A stretch of DNA of 64,000 nt, taken from NCBI GenBank assembly GCA_004431415.1, contig QPMI01000610.1, positions 306,074-370,073 on the forward strand, written 5' to 3'. The DNA is from Cyanophora paradoxa. Lineage: Eukaryota > Glaucocystophyceae > Cyanophorales > Cyanophoraceae. The notes below the pieces were generated by a model. The model did not search any database, was not told the DNA's origin, and worked only from the letters and a program-made list of their open reading frames with translations. Below are positions 54,869-64,000 of this stretch, piece by piece. Position numbers and translations under genes: made by a program. Numbering within the stretch: position 1 is the first letter of the stretch; each line of letters starts with the position of its first letter.

Positions 54869-57030
54869 ATGGCCGCCGCAACGGCGCGTATTGCGGGCTG
54901 GGGCCTGGTTCCTCCGGGCCGGCACGGGAGACCAGCCGGCGCTCTCATGCACGAGGCGCTGACGTCCGCCCTTAAGCACGCCAAGCTGGAGCTAAACCAG
55001 CTGGACGGCATCATCGCGCTTCCCTCCCTCTCGCACCCTCGGCGCGTGCACGCGCTCCTCCGCACGCGCACGTTCTAAGCGCTTCGGCGCGGCAGGTTCA
55101 TGCAGGCGAACGCACTGGCCGCTGAAGTCGGACTTTCCCCTGCGCACAACAAGGCCGTGCAGCTGAAGACCATCGGTGCGCGGGGCGCGCCGGGTCGCGG
55201 CGACGGCGGGACCCATCTCCGCGCTGATGCACGGGCGATTCTGCGTTTATCACTAGTACTGAAAACCGCTTATACGTCGCGTAGACACGGGCGGGGCGGG
55301 ACCGGTCTCGGCGCTGATAGATGCGGCGGCGTGGATCCGGGAGGGCGACAGGAAGAACGTCGCAATCGGTGAGCGTCGGCCGGATCCGCTCGCTCTCCCA
55401 CGCGCCGCGCGCGCCGGCGCCGACTCGGAGACGGGGCCTGCAGTGGGCGGCGACGCCGTCGGGTCGCTCTCGCGAGAGGAGTTCCTGAGGCGGGCGGACG
55501 AGGCGTCGGGCTCGGCGTGCCGCTCGCCGCGCATCCCGCACGAGTACGCGCGCGTGGCGCAGCACATGATCGCCCGCGGGGCCCTCTCCCGCCGCCACCT
55601 CGCCCTCGCCGCCTCCCTCATGCAGATGCAGGCGCGCACTCCCCGCCCCGCCCCGCCCCGCCCGCCCGCCCTCTGGAAGCTGAGGGCACGGCGCGCGCGC
55701 AGGCGAGCCGCCACCCTCTGGCGCTGGGCTACCGCCCGGAGGGCCCGAGGTGGGCGACGCCCGAGGAGATCGCCGCGGGAGAGGAGGCGAGCGCCGCCCG
55801 CCGCCCGCCCCCGCGCGAGCGCCCCGCCCCGCCCCCGGCTGCGCGCCGACGCCAGCCGGCCGTTGCAGGTGGCCCCGCACACGACAGCGGCCGAGTGCGC
55901 GCGGCGTTGCGACGGGGCGGCGGCTCTGATCGTCTCGAGCGTCGCCGGCCTCCGGCCCGAGACGCCCTTCGTCGGGCTGATCGGACACGGCGAAGCGTGC
56001 GCGCCCCGCCCCTCCTTCTCCACCCGCGGCCGCTGCGTGGGCTTGAGCCGCCGGCAGGTCGGGCCCGCCGGTCCCGCCGTCCCCCGTCTGCGAAGACCAG
56101 CTCTCCCACACGCGCTCCGCCGCCCGCGAGGCCTTCCAGCGGGTCCGTCGTACCCCCTCCCCTCGCCTCTCGCAGTACCCCCCCGCGATCCTCCTCGCCC
56201 CCTCCGCAGGCCAGCATCTCTCCCCGCGACATTCACTACTGGTGAGCCCCGGGACCGAGTCGGCGTCGGAGCCTCTACCCCGGCCCCGGCCCCCCGGGCG
56301 CCCCTCGGCCTCAAGCCCGTACCCCTGCGACGAGGAAGGGGCGCAGGGGCGTGTACGACTGCTTCCCGGTGTGCTTCGTGCGGGGCGTGGCGGCGCTGGG
56401 CCTGGCCCCCGAGGGCGAGGCGGGGGCCTGGCTCGAGTGGAAGTACGGCGAGGCCGCCCGCGCGTGCGCCCCCGCCTCCCCCCACCCCTCCCCCTCCAAA
56501 AGTTCCGTTCCTGTCTAGATGCAAGGGCTTCCGATCGGCTGTGCCTCGACTTCCCTCCGAGCATCTTCCGCGCGCCCTCCCTCACTCTCCCCCGCCGGCA
56601 GGCTCGCGGAGGACGCCGGGGCGAACGTCGCCGGCATCTTCCCCGTCAACACCCACGGCGGTGCGCGCGCCCCCGCCTCTCCAGCTCCCCTCTCGCCCCT
56701 CCCTCACCTCCCCTACCTTCTTCTCACGCCGCTTCCGGGGCGGGGCGGCAGGCCTGCTGGGGTTCGGGGCCCCCTGGGAGGTCCCAGCCTTCTACTCCCT
56801 CATCGAGGCGCGCCCCGGCCCCCCCGCCAGCCCCGCCCGTTCCCCGTGGGGCCGCCCCTGTACCCCTCTGACTACGTTGGAAGGCGTGCGAGCAGCTGTC
56901 GGGCGGGGCGGGGGGGCGGCAGGTGCCGGGGGCGCAGCGCGCGCTCGTCTACGGCAACGGCGGCGTCTTCTCCCACTCCGCCGTCGCTGTCCTCGAGGCC
57001 CAGACCGCCCCCTTCCCCCGCCCCTTCTAG
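54869..57030 (+). CDS. Thiolase-superfamily protein (acetyl-CoA acetyltransferase/SCP2-thiolase-like)
   Basis: The ATG at 54869 starts MAAATARIAGWGLVPPGRHG; next is LMHEALTSALKHAKLELNQL with DGIIALPSLSHP, the N-terminal thiolase helix-strand pair. Then come MQANALAAEVGLSPAHNKAV, SALIDAAAWIREGDRKNVAI, HEYARVAQHMIARGALSRRH and AAALIVSSVAGLRPETPFVG. YDCFPVCFVRGVAALGLAPE, AGANVAGIFPVNTHGG, LLGFGAPWEVPAFYSLIEA and QRALVYGNGGVFSHSAVAVL match the C-terminal domain of the divergent thiolases often annotated acetyl-CoA acetyltransferase or lipid-transfer thiolase. TAG at 57028. The usual nucleophilic Cys of degradative thiolases after the N-terminal helices is not evident here (the segment reads LKTIG then an intron), so activity is uncertain. 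Introns are C-rich on the sense strand (for example 55635-55690, 56665-56745). Confidence 0.8.
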
Positions 57031-57601
57031 CCACCCGGCGAACCCCACCCTGTGGCGCTTCAAGTTTTTTGCTTGGCGCTCTCAAGCGTCAGCGTCTATC
57101 GATCGCGATACCTTCAGCTTCGGTCATAAGGATCATGAAAATTTCAAAATTGCAGGCTCCACTGAGTCCACTGTGACGTGCTCTCCAGCGTATCAACGGC
57201 TGGAAGTTAAACAGGCCCAGCGTTGATTACATGCTTTCACATTTGACGTCCGTTCGACTGAGTCAGGCCTTTCCGTAGTTGGGGGGGGGCCAGGGGGGGT
57301 GGGGGGGAACGGTGTAGGTCACACTGATTCAGCGAGTCATTGACCCTCGGACAGCGCGGGCCGTCGCCGAGTCGCGAATCTTGCGAGCGTCTGCGGCACC
57401 GGGCAGTTCAAGAGTTGCAAGTGGACCTCATGATCATCATGGCATGGCCAGATTCTTGAGAGCTACGGTCCCTGATCATGAACATGATCATGATAATGAG
57501 TCCTCTTGTTGGTTCCCAGGCCCCTGATCATGAGGCCTGAGGGCTCATTGAGGGCCCTGAGGGGGTACGGCCGCAGTGCCATGCCAGGCGCCACGCCTGG
57601 G

Positions 57602-57636
<35 letters not shown>

Positions 57637-57965
57637 GGGGGTTGTCTCGTGCATATGATCACGCAGCTGCAGTGACCTGGGCCTCGGGCTACTAGGCTAG
57701 TACTATATATATGGTATCCAGGAGAACAACTTTGGCAAGCTCTCGCGATCGGCGCCCGTCGGACCGTCGGACCGTCGGGCCTCGCGATCGTGCACTGAAC
57801 GTACGCGTGCACTCGCGGCACTTGTGAAGTTAGGCCTTAAAAACCACGTTAGGCGCCGCAATTGAACCCTGGCCATGAGCGTGCACGCGCGAAGTCTTTA
57901 CCGTAGTTACTTAACTCAGCTCTGCTAGGCTACTTAGTGCGCCAGCTCCCGGGTCCGGCCGCGAG
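57031..57965. other. Convergent spacer with palindromes and homopolymers
   Basis: No gene seen. Holds G-runs (57281-57310, 57605-57634) and a second, smaller palindrome-dense patch (57430-57545) with TGATCATGA repeated four times, plus CCATGG-like and GGCGCC words and TATATATA at 57704-57711. Confidence 0.6.
57605..57634 (+). repeat. Homopolymer G30
   Basis: About 30 consecutive G, preceded by GGGGGA; exact length uncertain in any assembly. Confidence 0.85.
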
Positions 57966-60900
57966 CTAGGCGTGCTGGGGCCCGAGGTCCATGAAGTCCC
58001 CCGCGCTCGCCACCTCCGCCACCGGCCGCCCCGGCGTCGGCCTCCCCCCGTACCGCCCCTGCGGCCGCGCCGGCCGCCGCACCCCGGGCCTGGCCATGGG
58101 CGGCGCCTCGGGGGGCCGCGGCTGGAGGAGGGCGTCCGGGCTGCGGGGCTCCTTGGGCGGCGGCGAGAGGGGGCTCTTCTGGAAGGGCGACATCGGACTG
58201 CTCGCGTGCGGCGTCACGTGCTCCGCGGGCGTCTCGAACTCCTCCGCCCCTCGCCCCGCGCCGGCGTGCGCGGGGCCGGCGGGCGCGGGGTCGGCGGCGC
58301 GCGCGGGGCCGGCGGCGCGCGCGGGGCCGGCGCCTCGGGCCCGATCTCCTCCTCGGGGAGCTCCTCGGGGTGAGCTGGAGGACGGCGGCGGCGTGGCGGC
58401 GGCGGCGGCGGCGGGCGAGGGCGACGCCGCCCACGACGCCCCGACGAGGGCGATGAGGAGGAGCGTGCCGCCCACGCCCACGCACAGCGCGATCCACGTC
58501 GGCACCGTGGCGAACCAGCTGCCGCCGCCCTCCCCGCCGGCGCCCGCCCCCGCGGCGGCGAGCGCGGGCGGGGCGGACGGCGTCGGCGCCGCCTCGTCGA
58601 CGAGCCCGGCGGCGGTGGCCGCCTCGTAGAGCCGCGCCGCGTCTTCCGCCGAGACGCCTGCCGCCCGCCGCTCAGCCTCGGGCTGGTTGGAAGGAGCGCA
58701 GCGCGAGGGGCCGGACTGGAGGGGCAGTTGGCGGGAGCGTCGGCGACGACGGTGAGGAGGAAGGGGCCCGAGGCGCGGTTCCGCCCCTCCACAACGACCT
58801 GCACCGGCCCGCGCCTCGGCGGCGCATCCACACGCGCGCCGTGGCGGGGCGTGGGGCGGGGCGCGCACGGTGTACGTGGCGCCGGCGGCGAGGGAGACGG
58901 TCATGCGCGACTGCTTCGAGGTGCGGGAGCAGCCGTTGTCTGCGCGGGGCGGCTCAAGGGGGGAGGGAGGGGGCGGGGCGGGGCGCGGGGCGCACCCTCG
59001 AAGCGGACGAGGGCGCCGGGGGCGGGGGAGAGGGGGCACCCCTCGAAGAGGTACAACAGCGTGTCGAACGCCGCCCCGCTGCACAGCGACACCGTGTACG
59101 ACCTGCCGGGCCCCGCCCGCCCCCGCGTCGCGCGCGCCCTGCACCGGCCCCGGCGAGGGCCCGGCACGTGCCCCCCCGGCTCGCCGCCCGTCTTGCACGC
59201 ACCCGCTGCGCTCGATGCTGACGGAGTAGTACGACTCGCCGCTCGCGTGCGTGCTGCGCGGCGCGGCGCGGTCGGTGGGGGGCTCGGGCCGAGCGGGGCG
59301 ACCGACCTGAAGGAGACGGGGAGGAGAGAGGCGGCGCCGCGGTTGTCGCCCTGCGCGGAGGGCGCGAGGCGGCGTCGGCCGACGCGGCGTGAGACGTGCG
59401 CGCGCTTGCGCGGGGCCGGCGGACCTCGGTGGCGGAGCAGGCGGAGACGGGGACCGAGGCGGGGCAGGTCGCCGCCGTCGCCGCTGCGTCGACACATAAC
59501 TTTAGTAAGCTGAGCGCTGCCGCGGCGGCATAGCAAAGCGGGGCAGGCGGGGCGCACCGGGGGAGGTGGCGGGGGCCTGGGTGGGGGCGGGGGCGCTCCC
59601 GGGGGCGGGGGTCGGGGCGAGGGCGGCGGGGGCGCCCGAGGGGAGGGGCGTCGGCGTGGCCTCGAGGGGGAGCGCCTCTGCGCGCGCGAGGGCGGACATC
59701 CGTGCATGAGAGGCCGGCTCAAGGCGGCGGTGGCTGGGGCGCACCGAGGGCGAGAAGGGGTCGAGGTAGAGAAGCAGGTTCGGCGAGCGCTGCGCCGCTG
59801 CTCGGCGGGCAGGCGGCGGGGCGGGGCGGGGCGGGGCGGGGCGCACGGGCCCGGGTTGGTGACGACGTTGCGGGTGGCGGAGGCGCGCAGGGCGAGCTCC
59901 ACGTCGGCCGGCGCCGCCGAGGGAAGAGCTGCCGCGAGCGCGCCGGCCGCCGTCAACCAGGGAGCGCTGCGGAGGCGCCGGGGCGGGCGGGCGGGCGGCG
60001 CTCGGGATCGACCGCGAGGCGGGGCGGACCTCGAGGTAGACGGCGGCGGCGCCGGCGACGTGCGCCGCCGCGAACGACGTCCCGCTCACCGTCGCCTGAG
60101 AGATGCGACCGAACGGTCAGGGCGGGGCGGCGCGGGAGGGCAAGAAAAGGGCTTTTTGGGCAAGGGCGGGGCGCGGGGCGTGCGGGGCGGGGCGGCGGGG
60201 CGGGGACCTGGGCGAGGGGGAGGCGGAGCCGGCGGAGCGGAGCCCGCGCCCGGGCGAAGAGGTCCACGCACTGGCCGGGCGAAGGGCTCAGAGGTGGGCC
60301 GAGCGGGGCGGGGGCGGGGGCGGGGCGGGCGGACGGGCCGTAGTTGGAGGTGGCCGAGCGCGCGTCGGCCGCCGTCGTGGAGCCGACCACCACCGCCCTG
60401 CCGGCCGCCTCGCCCGGGGCGGGGCGCGGATGGGGGCGGCGGGCGCACCGCGGGGCGGAGGCGGGGGAGGCGAGGCAGGCGTCCGAGTTGCGGTCGCCGG
60501 CCGCCGCCACGACGACGACCCCGTCCCCCGCAAGGCTGCCCCGTGCGTCTGAGGGGGTGCGGCGTTTCCGCAGGGGGCGGGGGAGGGGAACGCACCTCTC
60601 CACGGCGGCGTTGAGGGACGGGGAGAGGCCGCCGAGGAGGGAGAGCGTGGCGACGGCGCGGGCGGAGCTGCGGGGTACGCGCGTCCGTCGGCAATGGGAG
60701 GGGGTACACAGAATGCACCCGGGGCACCTGTTCGCCTTGACGTGGTCGAGCCCGAGGATGACAAGGGACACCGAGCCGGTCCCGTTGCAGTCCAGTACCC
60801 GGACCGCGTGCACTGCGGTACCCCCGCTAGAACGGGATAGGAGGGGGGTGGAGAAGTGGGCCCGCGCACGGCGGGCGGCCTTAGCGACGCCGAACGTTGT

Positions 60901-62113
60901 ACCCCCCACGATGCCCGCCACGGCCGTTCCGTGCCCGTTGCAGTCTTGTGCATCGCCTGTACCCCCCGGGTCCGCATCGTGAGCGAATGCGGGTCGGGTG
61001 CGGCGGAGGAGGCGAGGAAGCGCACCCCCCAGGGCGTCGAAGGAGGGGACGGCGCGCCCGCCGAACTCGTCGTGCGATGTCCTGATGCCCGTGTCGAGCA
61101 CGTACCTGCGCCCCCGCCCCGGCCCCTCGGCGACAGATCGGGGGGCCTCTGGGCGAGCGAGGGCGGACGGCGCCGCGTGCGCACACTGAGACGCCCGATC
61201 CTGCGCGGCTCAGCTGTCAGGGATTGACCGGGGCTACGGTGGGGCGGGGCGGGGCGGGGCGGGGCGAGCCTGTGGCGGCATACGCGAAGACCTCGTCGAG
61301 GGGAGGACGGCGCTGGTCGATGCGGTCCAGGTTCCACTCCGGCACAGTCCCGTTCTGCGCGGCGGCGGCCCCCGCCGCCCCCACCGGCCCGTCCTCCTCC
61401 ACCTGCGGCGCGGCGGAGCGTCCCGACCGGAGCGCGGGGCGGGGCGGGGCGGGACGGGGCGGGGCGGGCCGGGGCCACTCGCCTCGGCGACCTCGGGCAT
61501 GCCGCGGGCGACGGCGACGGCGTCGCGGGACATGCTGCGCGGCGCAGGCTCGGGCGGGCGGCCGGAGCGGGGACTCGCCCGGGCGCGCACTTGGCGATGA
61601 GGCCCGGGAAGAGGGCGCGGAGCTCGTGCGAGACCGCGAGGACGGCTCCGGCGGCTCCCGCGGCGGCGCCCCGCCCGTCGCGTTCGCCTCCGCCGCCAGC
61701 GCCGGCAGCTGCTCCGGAAGGCCGCGAGGCGCTCCGCGTGCATCTGCGCCACCGCGGCCCGCAGCCGCCCGCCGAGCTCCACCGAGGCCGCCGCACGTCA
61801 GCCGGGCGCAGCACGGAGGCCCCCACAGCCTCCGCTGCGCCGGCGCCCGTCAGCTGGGGGCGGGGCCGGGGCCGGCGCCGACGCGGGCAGGCGTGCCTGC
61901 CGCGCGGGTGCCGAAGCGGACGATGAAGAGAGCCGGGGCACCCTCGGGCGCCGCCGCCAGCGACGCGAGGCAGGCGTTCAGGAGCAGCGCCAGAACGAGC
62001 AGCGAGCCCGAGGCGCGTCGCCTCGCAGAGATGCCGATGCGAGCGCTTCCCGCCGCAGGGGCGCCGGCGCGCCGCACGCCCCGAGTCGGTGCAGGGTCGT
62101 CCGCCGAGCCCAT
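57966..62113 (-). CDS. Membrane-anchored subtilase, proteinase K/PCSK9 type (family S8)
   Basis: The ATG at 62113 (alternative at 62206) gives a basic n-region then a signal sequence (SGSLLVLALLLNACLASLAA), followed by an I9-like start ALFIVRFGTR. The catalytic domain has YVLDTGIRTSHDEFGGRAVP (Asp), DCNGHGTAVAGIVGGTTFGV (His), VHAVRVLDCNGTGSVSLVI, VVVVAAAGDRNSDACLASPA and SGTSFAAAHVAGAAAVYLEV (Ser). In proteinase K and PCSK9 the AAGD position is AAGN, the oxyanion-hole Asn; here it is Asp, as reported in PC2. Downstream are two to three domains resembling bacterial pre-peptidase C-terminal domains (SYTVSLCSGAAFDTLLYLFE, SRMTVSLAAGATYTV and NRASGPFLLTVVADAP). One transmembrane helix follows (WIALCVGVGGTLLLIALVGA) with a Pro/Ser-rich cytosolic tail ending AGDFMDLGPQHA, TAG at 57966. 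About 15 introns. Likely a type I membrane protease or pseudo-protease of the secretory pathway or cell surface. Confidence 0.85.
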
Positions 62114-64000
62114 ACATGCATACCGCACGCCGCGCCCCCGCGGACGGGCGGCCTGCCGCCTGACGGGAACCAGAACGCGCGTGGAATCCTCCCAGTTGAC
62201 GGTCACGAGGTTCGCCCAGCACCAGTTCTGCGCTTTTCGAAACCAGCGAGGCTGAGGCTGTCCGCGCTGAGCTAGGCTAAGCTAGCGGCTGCTAGTCGTT
62301 TATTTCGATGCTGAGCCAGCAATGAGCAGTGGCGAGCTCCCAGTTGTTGCGTCGAGAGGCCAACGTGCGTCAAGCCGCCGCCCGATCGACGCGCGTCAGA
62401 GGCTGCCACTCCACAGCCACGAGTCTTCCAAGCACAGCCAACGGTAGGACAAGCCTCGCAGCATAGCTTGCGCGTGGCTCCGATGGCTGCGCCTGGGGTA
62501 CAGTCTGTTTGGACTTGCCGGAGGCTTGAGCACAAGTCGGCGACTCGAATGATAAAGATCACTGGTTCTCGGCAACTTGTCGGGGCCGCGGCCGCGGCTT
62601 GGCACGGATCTTTGGTAGCAGCAGCTAGCGATGACGCGTTGCGGTCGTGACGAGCGGGGAATCCTCGCCGGCTTTCTCGGTTGCTAGGCAGCAGCTGTGG
62701 AAGCCGCAGCCGCTCGTCCCGACGTCGACCATCCCGACCGGAAGCTCCGACCGACTTTGCAAGCTCGGGGTGAACTGGGTAGTCTCACATCCACTTCGTA
62801 GGGAGGCCGTCTGGTAGATCAGCAAAGCTGTTGACAGCTCCAGCGACGAAGCTCTCACGGCCGCGGTCGCGCCCCTCGGAAGCTCCGCTCACGCGTTCGA
62901 ACACATTCGCGAGCTGCAGCTGTCTAGGCTGTCCAGCTGACTCCAGCAGGCCTTGGACTTCGCACCCAGCTTCAGTGGACTTCGGGAACGATGTGCCTCA
63001 AGAACTTAAAACGCCCGTCTCGGAATCCGGCGCACGCATGCGCATCTGCCCGACATTGATCAACACATGTCCCGAAGTGCGCGGTGAAGCATTGCCTGCG
63101 GTTGCCCTAGCTCTGCAGCACTTCATGACTGATCGCGGGGCTCGTCGGGCGGCAGCGCTGATGCGGGCGCCAACGTCATGGGCCACGGACCGGGCGGACC
63201 CCATCGCCGTCCGGGCGTGTGCCCTCGCCTGTGCTTCAGCAGGCAGCGGGTGTTCGGCATCTGCAGCCGGGGGAACCGCGTCCTGCAGCACCCGAGGCCA
63301 GCCGCAAGCTTGCAGCCGCGAGACATGGCGCGCCGCCAGATGCACACGCTCGCCCACGCGCGATGCGGCTGCGGCTATACAACCGTGCATCGGTGCGTTC
63401 CTCGCCGCGCCTGTCCCGCCGCCCCCGCATCACCAGCGCCTGCTCACCGGCCGTCTCCCCGCCGCTCACGCGCCCTGCACGCGCAGCGAGTCGTGCGCCC
63501 GGGGCTACTTCGGCGCTTCTGCTCGGCTATCTTCTGCGGCAACTGTTGGCGCTCGGCTCGCTTGGATGCCCGCCTGCACTCTGTGCGCCTCATCCCACTG
63601 TCGGCCGTGCGGCCCGGGGCGCTGACCGGCGGCTCGCAGGTGACGCCGTGGAACTTGATGGACCAAGGTGGTCAGCTCGGGGAGATCGCCGTGCATGCCG
63701 GAGGAGGCTCGCCCGCCCGCCAGCAGCCGCCGCCGTCGGCGCAGGGCCGCCAGCGCAGGGGATCGCCGCGCCCGTACACGAGGATCCCGGCGGCCCGCGA
63801 AGCGAGGCTCCGCCTTTGCTGCTCCACAGCCCGGCCCCTCCGCGAGGACGGCATCGACACTGGCACGGCCTGATCCTGCTTCTCGTGCTCGGTGCCCTGC
63901 CCTATTCACCGCGCCCTTTCGGGAATGCTCACGCCTTCCGGGCGCAGTGCTAGTCGTCTCTCTGGCGCCGGGGCCAGCGAGCGCGGAGCGGGTGTGCCAA
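62114..64000. other. Right end, coding content unresolved
   Basis: The first 500-700 bp are probably the subtilase 5' region. From about 62998 to the edge several long frames overlap. The minus frame 62998-63390 contains SVAHDVGARISAAARRAPRS and ends HVLINVGQMRMRAPDSETGV. The plus frames 63178-63390 and 63484-63953 are separated by a plausible intron (63393-63483, GTGCG...CAG). I recognise no family in any of them and cannot choose a strand, so no gene is called. Confidence 0.4.

Noticed and set aside
62831-63873. Protein-coding genes at the right edge
   Set aside because: Competing frames on both strands, no family motif in any, and the window ends; left unresolved.

Overview
The window is nuclear DNA from a GC-rich eukaryote. 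Nearly every gene is cut by many short introns of about 45-110 bp, most starting GTGCG and ending CAG, so reading frames had to be joined by eye across splice sites using protein-family knowledge. The gene set (motile-cilium protein CFAP65, a hybrid histidine kinase, a pentatricopeptide-repeat protein, an ATG11/FIP200-type autophagy scaffold, and the animal/fungal type of glutamate-cysteine ligase) fits a flagellated free-living protist or alga outside animals, fungi and green plants. I cannot name the species; a glaucophyte is one candidate and is not demonstrated.

Layout, left to right: PPR protein (-, runs off the left edge); p24/TMED cargo receptor (+); importin beta 1 (-); nibrin/NBS1 (+); OLA1/YchF ATPase (-); CFAP65 (-, 6.4 kb); glutamate-cysteine ligase (+); DIM1 18S rRNA dimethyltransferase (+); tail-anchored TPR protein (-); Cys-rich repeat protein A (+); F-box protein (-); Cys-rich repeat protein B (+); F-box fragment (-); unknown helical protein (+); hybrid histidine kinase (-, 7.2 kb); SLC25 mitochondrial carrier (+); ATG11-like scaffold (-); thiolase-superfamily protein (+); membrane-anchored subtilase of the proteinase K/PCSK9 type (-); an unresolved right end. 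Five divergent pairs share short intergenic regions that are probable bidirectional promoters: PPR/p24, importin/NBS1, CFAP65/GCL, histidine kinase/carrier and ATG11/thiolase.

The most unusual part is 27.6-41.6 kb. A segment carrying the 3' end of a Cys-rich gene plus the 3' end of an F-box gene is present twice (31.0-34.3 kb and 38.0-39.0 kb). Aligning the two copies by eye shows that many differences are clean insertions of 6-base palindromes, or of 12-base and longer blocks built from overlapping palindromes (GGCGCC, CCATGG, CTGCAG, TGATCA and others). Some lie in coding sequence and keep the frame. The surrounding introns and spacers are packed with such hexamers. This looks like an insertion process that writes perfect short palindromes into the genome; an assembly artefact must be excluded first.

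Other points: introns have a C-rich sense strand whichever way the gene points (so G-rich template strands); one carrier intron looks born from a tandem duplication; the subtilase has Asp where the oxyanion Asn is expected; several dispersed repeats and a perfect 20-bp hairpin sit in the 23-26.3 kb spacers.
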